Source: Burkholderia contaminans (GTDB lineage Bacteria > Pseudomonadota > Gammaproteobacteria > Burkholderiales > Burkholderiaceae). From it: a stretch of 64,000 nucleotides of DNA. The notes under the pieces were generated by a model. That model searched no databases. It was not told where the DNA came from and saw only the letters and a list, made by a program, of their open reading frames with translations. Where the stretch lies: the NCBI RefSeq assembly GCF_029633825.1, contig NZ_CP090640.1:3472001-3536000 (forward strand), written 5' to 3'. Position numbers and translations under genes: made by a program. Positions 38,704-51,856 of the stretch are shown here, one piece after another (position 1 is the first letter of the stretch; the number at the start of each line of letters is the position of its first letter).

Positions 38704-39900
38704 TCAGACAGTACGCTCCACGCGTGGCGCAGGCGCTTTCGCAATGATTTCGGCGGCGAGGCGGCGTGCCTCGGCATCCGCCGCCAGGACATCCTCGAGC
38801 CCGTCGGGCGTGCGGTTCGGCAGCGTGTTGAGCACGGCGTCGACCGTCGCCGCAATCGCCATGAAGCCGATGCGGCGCTCGAGAAACGCTTCGACCGCGA
38901 CTTCGTTCGCCGCGTTCAATGCGGCGCTCGCGATGCCGCCTTCGTCAAGCGCCTTCAGCGCGAGCGCGAGGCACGGGAAGCGCGCGTAGTCGGGCTTCTC
39001 GAACGACAGCTGGGCGATCTGCGCGAGATCGAGCTGCTCGACACCCGCATCGACACGCTCGGGGAACGCGAGCGCGTGCGCGATCGGCGTGCGCATGTCG
39101 GGGTTGCCGAGCTGGGCGAGCACCGAGCCGTCGCGATACGACACGAGCGAATGGATCACGCTCTGCGGGTGGATCAGCACGTCGATGCGCTCGCCCGGCA
39201 GCCCGAAGATCCAGTGCGCCTCGATCACCTCGAGGCCCTTGTTCATCATCGTCGCGGAATCGACCGAAATCTTGCGGCCCATCACCCAGTTCGGGTGCTT
39301 GCACGCTTCGTCCGGCGTCACGTCGACGAGCGTGGCCGGTTCGCGCGTGCGGAACGGGCCGCCCGATGCGGTCAGGATGATCTTCGAGATCCCGCCGTGC
39401 TCGGCCGCGTCGCGCGGCATGCACTGGAAGATCGCGTTGTGTTCGCTGTCGACCGGCAGCAGGATCGCGCCATGGTCGCGCACGGCGTCCATGAAAATCG
39501 CGCCCGACATCACCAGCGCCTCCTTGTTCGCGAGCAGGATGCGCTTGCCGGCGCGCGCGGCCGCGAGGCTCGGCGCCATGCCGGCCGCTCCGACGATCGC
39601 CGCGACCACCGTGTCGCAGCCATCGCTCTTCGACACGTCGACGAGCGCCTGCGGCCCGTACAGCACGGTCGTCTTGCTGCCCGCCGCGCGCAGTTTCGCG
39701 TCGACGTGCGCGGCCGTCTCGGCATCGCCGACCACCGCCACCTCGGGCGCGAAGCGCAGGCATTGCTCGACGAGCTTGTCGCCGTTGCGGTGTGCGGTCA
39801 GCGCATAGACCGAGAAGCGCTCGGGATGACGCGCGACCACGTCGAGCGTGCTGTCTCCGATCGAGCCCGTGGAACCGAGCAATGTCAGGCGATTTTGCAT
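38704..39900 (-). CDS. dxr: 1-deoxy-D-xylulose 5-phosphate reductoisomerase
   Basis: The 398-residue enzyme makes 2-C-methyl-D-erythritol 4-phosphate in the MEP isoprenoid pathway. It has the NADPH site [18 protein letters not shown], the substrate region [11 protein letters not shown] and [13 protein letters not shown] [11 protein letters not shown]. The gene feeds the same lipid carrier pathway as uppS two genes upstream. Confidence 0.98.
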   Translation of the reverse strand: MQNRLTLLGSTGSIGDSTLDVVARHPERFSVYALTAHRNGDKLVEQCLRFAPEVAVVGDAETAAHVDAKLRAAGSKTTVLYGPQALVDVSKSDGCDTVVAAIVGAAGMAPSLAAARAGKRILLANKEALVMSGAIFMDAVRDHGAILLPVDSEHNAIFQCMPRDAAEHGGISKIILTASGGPFRTREPATLVDVTPDEACKHPNWVMGRKISVDSATMMNKGLEVIEAHWIFGLPGERIDVLIHPQSVIHSLVSYRDGSVLAQLGNPDMRTPIAHALAFPERVDAGVEQLDLAQIAQLSFEKPDYARFPCLALALKALDEGGIASAALNAANEVAVEAFLERRIGFMAIAATVDAVLNTLPNRTPDGLEDVLAADAEARRLAAEIIAKAPAPRVERTV

Positions 39901-39915
39901 AACAGAATTAGTGGT

Positions 39916-40737
39916 TTAACCAAGCAGCAGCATCGCGAGCGGCAGCACCGGCAGCAGCGCGTCGACACGGTCGAGCACGCCGCCATGGCCCGGCAGCAGT
40001 CCGCTCGAATCCTTCACGCCCGCCTGCCGCTTCAGCAACGACTCGAACAGGTCGCCGATCACGCTGTATGCGACCAGCAGCGTCAGTGCGGCCCATGCGC
40101 CGGGCATCCCGTAGCGCACGGCGAACGCGGAAAGCAGGGTCGGCTCGAACGCATGCGCGGCCATCGCGACACCGGCGACGACCATCACGGCGAGCCAGCC
40201 ACCGATCGCGCCTTCCCAGCTCTTGCCGGGGCTGATCGTGATGGCCAGTTTACGCTTTCCGAAGGCCTTGCCCGCGAAGTATGCGCCGATATCGGCAAGC
40301 CAGACGACCAGAAGCAGCGACAGCACGAACGGCACGCCCTGCGCGCGCGCCGCGACGAGCGCATGCCAGCAGGCCGCAAAGACCACGAGCCCGGCCGCCA
40401 GCAGGAACGGCCGCCATACGCCGCCCGCGAGCACCGGCTTGCGCCGCAGCGTGAACGGGCCGACCAGCAGCCAGAACACGCCGGCCGCCATGAAAAGGGG
40501 ACGGGACGAAGCCGCACTGACGCCGAGCGGCGCCGTTGCCGCCAGCGCCAGCGCCGCGACGACCGCATAGACGACCGGGCCGGCGCCGCCGAGCTTGAGC
40601 AGGCGCGCCCATTCCCACGCGGCAAACACGAGCACGACGCCGATCAGCGCGCCGAACGCGGTGAGCGGCGCGAACAGCGTCACCGGCAGCAGCACCGCCA
40701 GCATCACGATCGCCGTGATCACACGGGTTTTCAGCAT
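39916..40737 (-). CDS. cdsA: Phosphatidate cytidylyltransferase
   Basis: The start [20 protein letters not shown] gives 273 residues and about eight membrane helices. The family signature is present near the C terminus as [18 protein letters not shown] followed by DRVD. It makes CDP-diacylglycerol, precursor of all phospholipids. It overlaps uppS by 7 bp and precedes dxr by 15 bp. Confidence 0.97.
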   Translation of the reverse strand: MLKTRVITAIVMLAVLLPVTLFAPLTAFGALIGVVLVFAAWEWARLLKLGGAGPVVYAVVAALALAATAPLGVSAASSRPLFMAAGVFWLLVGPFTLRRKPVLAGGVWRPFLLAAGLVVFAACWHALVAARAQGVPFVLSLLLVVWLADIGAYFAGKAFGKRKLAITISPGKSWEGAIGGWLAVMVVAGVAMAAHAFEPTLLSAFAVRYGMPGAWAALTLLVAYSVIGDLFESLLKRQAGVKDSSGLLPGHGGVLDRVDALLPVLPLAMLLLG

Positions 40738-41513
40738 GAAAGGGAGTCGGCGTTCTGCGATTGCGGTTCGAGCTGTGCGCTCGTGCGGCCGAAACGGCGT
40801 TCGCGCTCCGTATACGACGCCATGGCGTCGGCCAGTGCCGCGCCGTCGAAATCCGGCCAGTATTTGTCGGTGAAATAGAATTCGGCGTACGCGAGCTGCC
40901 ACAGCAGGAAGTTGCTGACGCGCTGCTCGCCACCGGTACGGATGAAGAGATCGGGCTCCGGCGCATAGGCCATCGCCAGGTGCGGCGCGAACGCGTCCTC
41001 GGTCACTTCGACCTCGCGACCCTCGCGCACGGCCTGCTCGACGAGCTTCTTCGTCGCCTGCAGGATGTCCCACCGGCCGCCGTAGTTGGCCGCGATGGTG
41101 AGCGTGAGACGGGTATTGCGCGCCGTCTTGGTTTCGGCGCGGCGAATCAGTTCGCGGATGCGCGGCTCGAAGCGGTCGAGATCGCCGACGACACGCAGGC
41201 GGATCCCGTTCGCGTGAAGCTTGCCGACCTCGCGCTCGAGCGCGGTGATGAAGAGGCGCATCAGGAACGACACTTCGTCGTTCGGACGGCGCCAGTTCTC
41301 CGAACTGAACGCGAACAGCGTCAGGTATTCGACGCCGGCGCGCGCGCAGCCTTCGACCACCGCCCGCACGGCATCGACGCCGCGGGTGTGCCCCGCGACG
41401 CGCGGCAAGCGGCGTTCGGTCGCCCAACGGCCGTTGCCGTCCATGATGATCGCGATGTGACGCGGCACGACGCCGACGTCAGGCACGCGAACGGTAGAGC
41501 TGGTATAGGTCAT
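40731..41513 (-). CDS. uppS: Undecaprenyl diphosphate synthase (cis-prenyltransferase)
   Basis: The 260-residue enzyme makes the C55 carrier lipid for peptidoglycan and O-antigen. The catalytic loop [12 protein letters not shown], the [13 protein letters not shown] segment and the C-terminal [20 protein letters not shown] are diagnostic. It follows frr by 49 bp and overlaps cdsA. Confidence 0.98.
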   Translation of the reverse strand: MTYTSSTVRVPDVGVVPRHIAIIMDGNGRWATERRLPRVAGHTRGVDAVRAVVEGCARAGVEYLTLFAFSSENWRRPNDEVSFLMRLFITALEREVGKLHANGIRLRVVGDLDRFEPRIRELIRRAETKTARNTRLTLTIAANYGGRWDILQATKKLVEQAVREGREVEVTEDAFAPHLAMAYAPEPDLFIRTGGEQRVSNFLLWQLAYAEFYFTDKYWPDFDGAALADAMASYTERERRFGRTSAQLEPQSQNADSLSC

Positions 41514-41562
41514 GGCCGTTGAGACAGTAATGCGGGAAGAAGGCGGCGCGCGAGGACGGTCG

Positions 41563-42123
41563 TCAGACCGTCATGATCTCGGCTTCCTTGCTCTGCACGA
41601 GCTTGTCGATTTCGGCAACGTGCTTGTCGGTCAGCTTCTGCACGTCGTCGCTTGCACGACGCTCGTCGTCTTCCGAGATTTCCTTGTCCTTCACGAGCTT
41701 CTTGAGCGCTTCGTTCGCGTCGCGGCGCAGGTTGCGGATCGCGACCTTGGCCGTTTCGCCTTCGCTCTTGACGACCTTGGTCAGCTCGCGGCGGCGCTCT
41801 TCCGTCAGCGCGGGCATCGGCACGCGGATCAGGTCGCCGGCGGTGGCCGGGTTCAGGCCCAGGTCGGCTTCGCGAATGGCCTTCTCGACCTTCGCGACCA
41901 TGTTCTTTTCCCACGGCTGCACGCCGATCGTGCGCGCATCGACGAGCGTCAGGTTGGCGACCTGCGAGATCGGCACCATCGAGCCGTAGTAGTCGACCTG
42001 CACGTGATCGAGCAGACCGGTGTGTGCACGGCCCGTACGGATCTTTGCCAGATCGTTCTTGAACGCTTCGATCGAGCGCTGCATCTTTTGCTCGACGCCC
42101 TTCTTGGTATCAGCGACACTCAT
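41563..42123 (-). CDS. frr: Ribosome recycling factor
   Basis: The 186-residue protein splits post-termination ribosomes with EF-G. It matches the family along its length, with [17 protein letters not shown] [35 protein letters not shown] and [14 protein letters not shown]. It is next to pyrH, as in most proteobacteria. Confidence 0.98.
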   Translation of the reverse strand: MSVADTKKGVEQKMQRSIEAFKNDLAKIRTGRAHTGLLDHVQVDYYGSMVPISQVANLTLVDARTIGVQPWEKNMVAKVEKAIREADLGLNPATAGDLIRVPMPALTEERRRELTKVVKSEGETAKVAIRNLRRDANEALKKLVKDKEISEDDERRASDDVQKLTDKHVAEIDKLVQSKEAEIMTV

Positions 42124-42214
42124 TTCAACCTCCGAACCTTCTAACCTTCAAAGAACACGGGCCCTGCCCGGCGCATCGGGTGCGCCGCGGCCGATGACCC
42201 GCATCCGCGGGAGT

Positions 42215-43084
<870 letters not shown>

Positions 43085-43091
43085 TTACGGC

Positions 43092-43973
43092 TTACTGCTG
43101 CTTTGCTGCTGCGACTTGCGCGGCCACTTCGGCGGCGAAGTCGTCCTGACGCTTCTCGATGCCTTCGCCGACGACGAACAGTGCGAACTTCTGCACTGCG
43201 GCACCCGCTGCCTTCAGCATCTGCTCGATCGTCTGCTTGTCGTTCTTCACGAACGTCTGGTTCAGCAGCGACACTTCCTTCAGGTACTTCTGGACGCTAC
43301 CGTCGACCATCTTCGCGACGATTTCAGCCGGCTTGCCCGATTCCGCAGCCTTCTGCTCGGCCACGCGGCGTTCCGTGTCGATCAGCTCCGCCGGGACGTC
43401 TGCCGACGACAGCGCGACCGGCTTCATGGCCGCGATGTGCATCGCGACGTCCTTGCCGACCTGCTCGTCCGCGCCCGTGTACTCGACGATCACGCCGATA
43501 CGCGCGCCGTGCAGGTACGTTGCGATCTTGTTCGCGGTTTCGAAACGGACGAAACGGCGGATCGAGACGTTCTCGCCGATCTTGCCGACCAGTGCGAGGC
43601 GCACTGCGTCGACCGTCGAGCCTTCCAGCGGCAGCGCCGACAGCGCAGCCACGTCGGCCGGGTTTTGCGTCGCGACGAGCTCTGCAACCGTCTTCGAGAA
43701 TGCGAGGAAGTCGTCGTTCTTCGCGACGAAGTCGGTTTCGCAGTTCAGTTCGACCAGCGAGCCTGCGTTGCCGCCGACGAACGATGCGACGACGCCTTCT
43801 GCCGTCACGCGCGATGCCGCCTTGCTCGCCTTGTTGCCGAGCTTGACGCGCAGCAGCTCTTCAGCCTTGGCCAGGTCGCCGTCGGCTTCCGTCAGCGCCT
43901 TCTTGCACTCCATCATCGGTGCGTCGGTCTTTGCGCGCAGTTCTGCCACCATGCTTGCGGTAATTGCCGCCAT
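43092..43973 (-). CDS. tsf: Elongation factor Ts
   Basis: The 293-residue nucleotide exchange factor for EF-Tu has the N-terminal UBA-like domain ([20 protein letters not shown]) and the TDFVAKND motif that inserts into EF-Tu. The start MAAITASMV follows another ATG by one codon. It is downstream of rpsB through a hairpin that may attenuate its transcription. A 163-bp gap to pyrH shows no gene. Confidence 0.98.
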   Translation of the reverse strand: MAAITASMVAELRAKTDAPMMECKKALTEADGDLAKAEELLRVKLGNKASKAASRVTAEGVVASFVGGNAGSLVELNCETDFVAKNDDFLAFSKTVAELVATQNPADVAALSALPLEGSTVDAVRLALVGKIGENVSIRRFVRFETANKIATYLHGARIGVIVEYTGADEQVGKDVAMHIAAMKPVALSSADVPAELIDTERRVAEQKAAESGKPAEIVAKMVDGSVQKYLKEVSLLNQTFVKNDKQTIEQMLKAAGAAVQKFALFVVGEGIEKRQDDFAAEVAAQVAAAKQQ

Positions 43974-44084
43974 CATTCGCTCCTTGAGTCTGTATTCACA
44001 ACGCCGCCCGCTTGGACGCGAACGGCCGAGATTCGTTTCCGGACCCGCACCCATTCGGCGCAATCAGGTCCGGCGCACAAGCTT

Positions 44085-44116
44085 AAAAAAAGGGGGCCTG
44101 TTGAGAGCCCCCTTTT
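44085..44116 (-). terminator. rpsB–tsf attenuating terminator
   Basis: On the minus strand GGGGGC and GCCCCC arms, extended by A/T pairs to AAAAAGGGGGC…GCCCCCTTTTTTT, form a textbook terminator 20 bp after rpsB. As tsf follows, it probably lowers tsf expression relative to rpsB and does not end the operon. Confidence 0.85.
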
Positions 44117-44135
44117 TGCGCCGGCTCGGGGCCAG

Positions 44136-44876
44136 TTACGCGTTTTCCTCGACGTACTCGTCGTCGCCGCGTGCGGCCTGGACCACTTCGTTGACCGCGT
44201 TCGCACGGCCTTCGAGGATCGCGTCGGCCACGCCTTCAGCGTACAGCGCGACTGCCTTGCTCGAGTCGTCGTTACCCGGGATCACGTAATCCACACCTTC
44301 CGGCGAGTGGTTCGTATCGACCACGGCGATGACCGGCACGCCCAGCTTGTTCGCTTCGGTGACGGCAATCTTGTGGTAACCGACGTCGACGACGAAGATC
44401 GCGTCCGGAATGCCGCCCATGTCCTTCACGCCGCCGATCGACTTTTGCAGCTTGGCGATTTCGCGTTCGAACAGCAGCGCTTCCTTCTTGCTCATCTTTT
44501 CGAGCTCGCCTGCCTCGACTGCAGCTTCCATGTCCTTCAGGCGCTTGATCGACACCTTCAGCGTCTTGAAGTTGGTCATCATGCCGCCGAGCCAGCGTGC
44601 GTTGACGAACGGCATGCCTGCGCGCTGCGCTTCCTGGGCGATCGTGTCACGCGATTGACGCTTCGTGCCGACGAACAGGATCGTGCCGCGGTTCGCTGCC
44701 AGCTGGCGCACGTACTTCTGTGCGTCCGTGAACATCGGCAGCGTCTTTTCGAGGTTGATGATGTGAATCTTGTTGCGGTGACCGAAAATGAACGGAGCCA
44801 TCTTCGGGTTCCAGAAGCGCGTCTGGTGACCGAAGTGGACACCCGCTTCCAGCATTTGGCGCATCGTAACTGCCAT
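44136..44876 (-). CDS. rpsB: 30S ribosomal protein S2
   Basis: The 246-residue protein [20 protein letters not shown] carries the S2 hallmarks [17 protein letters not shown] and [19 protein letters not shown]. It is the first gene of the rpsB–tsf–pyrH–frr run and has a good promoter upstream. Confidence 0.98.
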
Positions 44877-45084
44877 GTAAATTCTCCACGAGGGTTGGGT
44901 CTTAAGCCGGCCGCCGTACCGCCGCGCGATCCCACCCCGAAGGGCGCGAATTTCGCGCGGCCGGCACCCTGGTTGCGCCGGCTTGCGATTCGACACGTGC
45001 AAACGCCCGTGCCGCAAGCCTTACATCCGCGATCCCGCCCCAACATGGGGCAAGCTCGGCAATTGGATATCGACTTAGCCAAAG

Positions 45085-45114
45085 AGTATAGCACGCCGAT
45101 TTGTCCGCTCTCAA
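45085..45114 (-). promoter_or_regulatory. rpsB promoter in the map–rpsB gap
   Basis: On the minus strand TTGAGA (45109-45114) and TATACT (45085-45090) are 18 bp apart, placing the start about 200 bp upstream of rpsB. That long leader is typical of rpsB messages, where S2 may feed back on its own mRNA. The whole gap 44877-45254 has no gene; the map promoter was not identified. Confidence 0.6.
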
Positions 45115-45254
45115 GTCGCTCACCACTTTCGCTTGCCGCGCGGCAACCGGCCGGACAATCCGCGAAAACCCGCATCCGCACCGCCGGCAGGGGCTGCGAC
45201 GCCTGCCAGAAGGTGCGATAATCCGTCAATTCACCGCATTCCAGGCATACCTCG

Positions 45255-46070
45255 ATGGCTATTACGCTCAAAAACGAACACGATATCGCCGAGATGCGCG
45301 TCGCCTGCCGTCTCGCGAGCGAAGTGCTCGACTTCATCACGCCGCACGTCGTCGCGGGCGTCACGACCGCCGAACTCGACCGCCTCTGTCACGAGTTCAT
45401 GCTCAACGAACAGGGCACGATCCCGGCGCCGCTGAACTACCAGCCGCCCGGCTATCCGCCGTACCCGAAAGCCACCTGCATTTCGGTCAACGACGTGATC
45501 TGCCACGGCATTCCGGGCGAGAAGGTGATCAAGAACGGCGATGCGCTGAACATCGACATCACCGTGATCAAGAACGGCTACTTCGGCGACACGAGCCGCA
45601 TGTTCATCGTCGGCGAGGGTTCGATCCTCGCGAAGCGCCTCGTGCAGACCACCTACGAATGCATGTGGCTCGGCATCGACCAGGTCAAGCCGGGCGCGCA
45701 CCTCGGCGACATCGGCTACGCGATCCAGAAGCACGCGGAAGCGCAGGGCTACAGCGTCGTGCGCGAATACTGCGGCCACGGCATCGGCACGGTGTTCCAC
45801 GAAGATCCGCAGGTCGTTCACTATGGCCGCCCGGGCACCGGCATCGAACTGAAGGCCGGGATGATCTTCACGATCGAGCCGATGATCAACGCCGGCAAGC
45901 GCGACATTCGCACGATGCCCGACCAGTGGACGGTCAAGACGCGCGACCGCAGCCTGTCGGCGCAGTGGGAGCACACGGTGCTCGTCACCGAAACCGGCTA
46001 CGAGGTGCTGACCGTGTCGGCCGGCACGCCGGCGCGCCCCGTGTTCGCACAACCGGCCGCCGCCGTCTGA
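45255..46070 (+). CDS. map: Methionine aminopeptidase, type I
   Basis: The 271-residue enzyme removes the initiator methionine from new proteins. The two-metal site is visible: Asp in [19 protein letters not shown], His in [15 protein letters not shown], Glu in FTIEPMIN and Glu in [10 protein letters not shown]. It is divergent from rpsB and 46 bp upstream of glnD, as in many beta-proteobacteria. Confidence 0.98.
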   Translation: MAITLKNEHDIAEMRVACRLASEVLDFITPHVVAGVTTAELDRLCHEFMLNEQGTIPAPLNYQPPGYPPYPKATCISVNDVICHGIPGEKVIKNGDALNIDITVIKNGYFGDTSRMFIVGEGSILAKRLVQTTYECMWLGIDQVKPGAHLGDIGYAIQKHAEAQGYSVVREYCGHGIGTVFHEDPQVVHYGRPGTGIELKAGMIFTIEPMINAGKRDIRTMPDQWTVKTRDRSLSAQWEHTVLVTETGYEVLTVSAGTPARPVFAQPAAAV

Positions 46071-47853
46071 GCGCCGTCGCGCCAGCCCGCCCCACCTTGC
46101 ACCTGAACGGCCGCCCATGAGCGCTCACGCTGCCCCCCCGCCCGAAGCGCTGTCGCGGCGCGCCGAATTCAAGGCCGCCAAGACGGAGATGCTCGAGCGC
46201 TTTCGCCGCGCGGCGAACGTCGCGTCGCTGATGCACGCGCTGTCGAAACTCACCGACGAAGCGCTGAAGCGCGTGTGGGACGACTGCGGCCTGCCCGCGA
46301 CGCTCGCGCTCGTCGCCGTCGGCGGCTACGGGCGCGGCGAGCTCGCGCCCTATTCCGACGTCGACATCCTCGTGCTGCTGCCCGATGCGCACGATCCGGC
46401 CCTCGACGGGCGCATCGAGCGCTTCATCGGCATGGCGTGGGATCTCGGCCTCGAGATCGGCAGCAGCGTGCGCACGGTCGCGCAGTGCATCGAGGAGGCG
46501 TCGCAGGACGTCACGGTGCAGACCTCGCTGCTGGAAGCACGCCGAATCGTCGGCAGCACCGCGCTGTTCGAGCGCTTCACGGTGCGCTACCGCGAGGCGC
46601 TCGACGCCCGCGCGTTCTTCACCGCGAAGGTGCTCGAGATGCGCCAGCGCCACGCGAAGTGCCAGGACACGCCGTACAGCCTCGAACCGAACGTGAAGGA
46701 AAGCCCCGGCGGGCTGCGCGACCTGCAGACAATCCTGTGGATCGCGCGCGCGGCCGGTTTCGGCAGCAGTTGGCGCGAACTCGACACGCGCGGCCTCATC
46801 ACCGATCGTGAAGCGCGCGAGCTGCGCCGCAACGAAGGTTTCCTGAAAACGCTGCGCGCGCGGCTGCACGTGATCGCGGGCCGCCGCCAGGACATGCTCG
46901 TGTTCGACCTGCAGACGCAGGCCGCCGAGAGCTTCGGCTACCAGCCGACGCAGGCCAAGCGCGCGAGCGAACAGCTGATGCGCCGCTATTACTGGGCCGC
47001 GAAAGCCGTCACGCAGCTCGCCACGATCCTGATCCAGAACATCGAGGCGCAACTGTTCCCCGCGACGAGCGGCATCACGCGCGTGCTGTCGCCCGACCGC
47101 TTCGTCGAGAAGCAGGGCATGCTCGAGATCGTCGACGACGGCGTGTTCGAACGCCACCCCGACGCGATCCTCGAAGCATTCCTGTTGTACGAGACGACCC
47201 GCGGCGTGAAGGGCCTGTCCGCCCGCACGCTGCGCGCGCTGTACAACTCGCGCGAGATCATGAACAACACGTGGCGCCGCGATCCGCAGAACCGCGACAC
47301 GTTCATGCGGATCCTTCAGCAACCCGAAGGGATCACGCACGCGTTCCGGTTGATGAACCAGACGAGCGTGCTCGGACGCTACCTGCTGAACTTCCGCCGC
47401 ATCGTCGGCCAGATGCAGCACGACCTGTACCACGTGTACACGGTCGACCAGCACATCCTGATGGTGTTGCGCAACATCCGCCGCTTCGCGGTGGCCGAGC
47501 ACGCGCACGAATATCCGTTCTGCAGCCAGTTGATCGGCAACTTCGAGCGCCCGTGGGTGCTGTATGTCGCCGCGCTGTTCCACGACATCGCGAAGGGTCG
47601 CGGCGGCGACCACTCGACGCTCGGGATGGCCGACGCACGGCGCTTCTGCCGCGAGCACGGCATCGCCGGCGACGATGCGGCGCTGATCGTGTGGCTCGTC
47701 CAGCATCACCTGACGATGAGCCAGGTCGCGCAAAAGCAGGACACGAGCGACCCTGAGGTCGTCAAGCGCTTCGCCGAAGTCGTCGGCAACGAGCGTTACC
47801 TCACCGCGCTGTACCTGCTGACCGTCGCCGATATCCGCGGCACGAGCCCGAAG

Positions 47854-47862
47854 GTATGGAAC
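47854..47862 (+). repeat. 9-bp target site duplication, left copy
   Basis: GTATGGAAC occurs here and again at 51857-51865, immediately outside both ends of the inserted element. Nine bases is the Tn5 duplication length, so the insertion arose by Tn5 transposition and not by recombination. Removing the element and one copy restores the glnD frame. Confidence 0.97.
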
Positions 47863-47881
47863 CTGACTCTTATACACAAGT
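47863..47881 (+). repeat. Tn5 outside end (19 bp)
   Basis: CTGACTCTTATACACAAGT is the exact Tn5 OE recognised by Tn5 transposase. It directly adjoins the target duplication and is followed by a NotI site. Confidence 0.98.
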
Positions 47882-47922
47882 GCGGCCGCACTAGTCTAGA
47901 TTTAAATTAATTAAGAGCTCGC

Positions 47923-48159
47923 TTAGGCCACACGTTCAAGTGCAGCCACAGGATAAATTTGCACTGAGCCTGGGTGGGATTCGGACTCGACCGCATAGCC
48001 TTCAGGAGTGAGTTTTGTGCAATACCAACCGACGACTTGACCCTGCCAAGCGGCACCAGATTTCTTGCGTACGCGATCCCCTAAGCCAAAGGTGGCACTC
48101 AGGGGAAGCGCAAACTGCCCTGCAACGGGAGCGTTGGCTTCATCGCTACTTTGACCCAT
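47923..48159 (-). CDS. dfrB2: Trimethoprim-resistant dihydrofolate reductase, type B2
   Basis: The 78-residue protein [20 protein letters not shown] carries the R67-type SH3-like core [20 protein letters not shown] and the active-site segment SVQIYPV. Four subunits form one pore that reduces dihydrofolate and is insensitive to trimethoprim. The N terminus fits DfrB2 of plasmid R388 and not DfrB1. The start is the ATG at 48159; the longer frame to 48228 is integron leader. It is read leftward from the PcS promoter and serves as the selection marker. Confidence 0.97.
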
Positions 48160-48251
48160 GTCGAATCCTTCTTGTGAATCTATTATGGCGACAAGCAAAT
48201 CGAGCTCTGACTGCCTACCCCACAACAACTATCAGAAAGCACCAGCACAAC

Positions 48252-48397
48252 GGCTGCCTAACTTTGTTTTAGGGCGACTGCCCTGCTGCGTAACATCGTT
48301 GCTGCTCCATAACATCAAACATCGACCCACGGCGTAACGCGCTTGCTGCTTGGATGCCCGAGGCATAGACTGTACAAAAAAACAGTCATAACAAGCC
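48252..48397 (-). other. Class 1 integron attI1 region
   Basis: The core site GTTAGGC lies on the minus strand at 48256-48262, and the adjacent sequence up to the intI1 start matches the class 1 integron attI1/leader. It is carried over from the R388 source of dfrB2. Without an integrase in the element it is inert. Confidence 0.8.
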
Positions 48398-48525
48398 ATG
48401 AAAACCGCCACTGCGCCGTTACCACCGCTGCGTTCGGTCAAGGTTCTGGACCAGTTGCGTGAGCGCATACGCTACTTGCATTACAGTTTACGAACCGAAC
48501 AGGCTTATGTCAACTGGGTTCGTGC
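48398..48525 (+). pseudogene. intI1: intI1 5' fragment
   Basis: The first 43 codons [20 protein letters not shown]…YVNWVRA match class 1 integron integrase. The sequence then breaks at a SacI-like joint into vector sequence and stops near 48601. The catalytic domain is absent, so there is no recombinase activity. It remains because the cassette promoter lies inside it. Confidence 0.93.
48485..48513 (-). promoter_or_regulatory. Integron strong cassette promoter PcS
   Basis: On the minus strand TTGACA (48508-48513) and TAAACT (48485-48490) are 17 bp apart, the strong PcS variant. It lies within the intI1 stub and drives dfrB2. Confidence 0.92.
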
Positions 48526-48605
48526 GAGCTCATCGATTTCGAACCCCGGCCACGATGCGTCCGGCGTAGAGGATCTGAAGATCAGCAGTTCAACCTGTTG
48601 ATAGT

Positions 48606-48990
48606 ACGTACTAAGCTCTCATGTTTCACGTACTAAGCTCTCATGTTTAACGTACTAAGCTCTCATGTTTAACGAACTAAACCCTCATGGCTAACGTACT
48701 AAGCTCTCATGGCTAACGTACTAAGCTCTCATGTTTCACGTACTAAGCTCTCATGTTTGAACAATAAAATTAATATAAATCAGCAACTTAAATAGCCTCT
48801 AAGGTTTTAAGTTTTATAAGAAAAAAAAGAATATATAAGGCTTTTAAAGCTTTTAAGGTTTAACGGTTGTGGACAACAAGCCAGGGATGTAACGCACTGA
48901 GAAGCCCTTAGAGCCTCTCAAAGCAATTTTGAGTGACACAGGAACACTTAACGGCTGACATGGGGGGGTACCTGCCTGTCAAATGGACGA
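48606..48990 (+). other. R6K gamma origin with seven iterons
   Basis: Seven 22-bp units of the form ACGTACTAAGCTCTCATGTT occupy 48606-48759, followed by the A+T-rich unwinding region to about 48870 and further origin sequence. Replication needs the pi protein (pir), which is not present, so the plasmid is a suicide vector here and can only be maintained as an insertion. Confidence 0.95.
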
Positions 48991-49059
48991 AGCAGGGATT
49001 CTGCAAACCCTATGCTACTCCGTCAAGCCGTCAATTGTCTGATTCGTTACCAAATGCAT
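48966..49059. other. Vector remnant between origin and rhaR
   Basis: A KpnI site is followed by a stretch known from arabinose-expression vectors downstream of araC (contains GCCTGTCAAATGGACGAAGC). It has no coding function. Confidence 0.6.
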
Positions 49060-49908
49060 TTAATCTTTCTGCGAATTGAGATGACGCCACTGGCTGGGCG
49101 TCATCCCGGTTTCCCGGGTAAACACCACCGAAAAATAGTTACTATCTTCAAAGCCACATTCGGTCGAAATATCACTGATTAACAGGCGGCTATGCTGGAG
49201 AAGATATTGCGCATGACACACTCTGACCTGTCGCAGATATTGATTGATGGTCATTCCAGTCTGCTGGCGAAATTGCTGACGCAAAACGCGCTCACTGCAC
49301 GATGCCTCATCACAAAATTTATCCAGCGCAAAGGGACTTTTCAGGCTAGCCGCCAGCCGGGTAATCAGCTTATCCAGCAACGTTTCGCTGGATGTTGGCG
49401 GCAACGAATCACTGGTGTAACGATGGCGATTCAGCAACATCACCAACTGCCCGAACAGCAACTCAGCCATTTCGTTAGCAAACGGCACATGCTGACTACT
49501 TTCATGCTCAAGCTGACCGATAACCTGCCGCGCCTGCGCCATCCCCATGCTACCTAAGCGCCAGTGTGGTTGCCCTGCGCTGGCGTTAAATCCCGGAATC
49601 GCCCCCTGCCAGTCAAGATTCAGCTTCAGACGCTCCGGGCAATAAATAATATTCTGCAAAACCAGATCGTTAACGGAAGCGTAGGAGTGTTTATCGTCAG
49701 CATGAATGTAAAAGAGATCGCCACGGGTAATGCGATAAGGGCGATCGTTGAGTACATGCAGGCCATTACCGCGCCAGACAATCACCAGCTCACAAAAATC
49801 ATGTGTATGTTCAGCAAAGACATCTTGCGGATAACGGTCAGCCACAGCGACTGCCTGCTGGTCGCTGGCAAAAAAATCATCTTTGAGAAGTTTTAACTGA
49901 TGCGCCAC
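49060..49908 (-). CDS. rhaR: L-rhamnose-responsive activator RhaR
   Basis: This is E. coli RhaR, 282 residues if the GTG at 49908 is used; an ATG at 49998 would give the older 312-residue form. An N-terminal cupin binds L-rhamnose ([19 protein letters not shown]) and a C-terminal AraC-type pair of helix-turn-helix motifs ends at [20 protein letters not shown]. In E. coli it activates rhaSR. Base usage is unlike the surrounding Burkholderia genes. Confidence 0.95.
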   Translation of the reverse strand: MAHQLKLLKDDFFASDQQAVAVADRYPQDVFAEHTHDFCELVIVWRGNGLHVLNDRPYRITRGDLFYIHADDKHSYASVNDLVLQNIIYCPERLKLNLDWQGAIPGFNASAGQPHWRLGSMGMAQARQVIGQLEHESSQHVPFANEMAELLFGQLVMLLNRHRYTSDSLPPTSSETLLDKLITRLAASLKSPFALDKFCDEASCSERVLRQQFRQQTGMTINQYLRQVRVCHAQYLLQHSRLLISDISTECGFEDSNYFSVVFTRETGMTPSQWRHLNSQKD

Positions 49909-49981
49909 CGTGGCTACCTCGGCCAGAGAACGAAGTTGATTATTCGCAATATGGCGTACAAATACGTTGAGAAGATTCGCG

Positions 49982-50818
49982 TTATTGCAGAAAGCCATCC
50001 CGTCCCTGGCGAATATCACGCGGTGACCAGTTAAACTCTCGGCGAAAAAGCGTCGAAAAGTGGTTACTGTCGCTGAATCCACAGCGATAGGCGATGTCAG
50101 TAACGCTGGCCTCGCTGTGGCGTAGCAGATGTCGGGCTTTCATCAGTCGCAGGCGGTTCAGGTATCGCTGAGGCGTCAGTCCCGTTTGCTGCTTAAGCTG
50201 CCGATGTAGCGTACGCAGTGAAAGAGAAAATTGATCCGCCACGGCATCCCAATTCACCTCATCGGCAAAATGGTCCTCCAGCCAGGCCAGAAGCAAGTTG
50301 AGACGTGATGCGCTGTTTTCCAGGTTCTCCTGCAAACTGCTTTTACGCAGCAAGAGCAGTAATTGCATAAACAAGATCTCGCGACTGGCGGTCGAGGGTA
50401 AATCATTTTCCCCTTCCTGCTGTTCCATCTGTGCAACCAGCTGTCGCACCTGCTGCAATACGCTGTGGTTAACGCGCCAGTGAGACGGATACTGCCCATC
50501 CAGCTCTTGTGGCAGCAACTGATTCAGCCCGGCGAGAAACTGAAATCGATCCGGCGAGCGATACAGCACATTGGTCAGACACAGATTATCGGTATGTTCA
50601 TACAGATGCCGATCATGATCGCGTACGAAACAGACCGTGCCACCGGTGATGGTATAGGGCTGCCCATTAAACACATGAATACCCGTGCCATGTTCGACAA
50701 TCACAATTTCATGAAAATCATGATGATGTTCAGGAAAATCCGCCTGCGGGAGCCGGGGTTCTATCGCCACGGACGCGTTACCAGACGGAAAAAAATCCAC
50801 ACTATGTAATACGGTCAT
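49982..50818 (-). CDS. rhaS: L-rhamnose-responsive activator RhaS
   Basis: This is E. coli RhaS, 278 residues, with a cupin domain ([20 protein letters not shown]) and the AraC-type DNA-binding domain ([20 protein letters not shown]). With rhamnose it activates the rhaBAD promoter next to it. It overlaps the long form of rhaR and is divergent from the promoter that drives eGFP. Confidence 0.97.
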   Translation of the reverse strand: MTVLHSVDFFPSGNASVAIEPRLPQADFPEHHHDFHEIVIVEHGTGIHVFNGQPYTITGGTVCFVRDHDRHLYEHTDNLCLTNVLYRSPDRFQFLAGLNQLLPQELDGQYPSHWRVNHSVLQQVRQLVAQMEQQEGENDLPSTASREILFMQLLLLLRKSSLQENLENSASRLNLLLAWLEDHFADEVNWDAVADQFSLSLRTLHRQLKQQTGLTPQRYLNRLRLMKARHLLRHSEASVTDIAYRCGFSDSNHFSTLFRREFNWSPRDIRQGRDGFLQ

Positions 50819-51824
<1,006 letters not shown>

Positions 51825-51837
51825 GGCCTAGGCGGCC

Positions 51838-51856
51838 AGATCTGATCAAGAGACAG
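51838..51856 (-). repeat. Tn5 inside end (19 bp)
   Basis: AGATCTGATCAAGAGACAG is the reverse complement of the Tn5 IE. The 9-bp target duplication follows at once at 51857. Confidence 0.97.

Larger units (their letters stand above)
46117..47910 (+). pseudogene. glnD: glnD 5' fragment (uridylyltransferase/uridylyl-removing enzyme), interrupted
   Basis: Residues 1-582 are native GlnD; the frame then runs 15 codons into transposon sequence and stops at 47910. The nucleotidyltransferase site is intact (G69-G70…D81-x-D83 in [20 protein letters not shown]), as is the HD domain with H489-D490 ([15 protein letters not shown]). Lost are the two C-terminal ACT domains that sense glutamine, now at 51857-52696. 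Full-length GlnD would be 858 residues. It modifies PII proteins, so nitrogen signalling should be misregulated. The truncated protein may still be made and partly active. Confidence 0.95.

Noticed and set aside
48398..48601. A complete small gene beginning with the intI1 start
   Set aside because: Only the first 43 codons are intI1; the rest is vector sequence after a cloning joint.
48606..48759. Seven regular 22-bp repeats that could look like a CRISPR array
   Set aside because: The units are contiguous with no spacers and match R6K gamma iterons, with no cas genes nearby.
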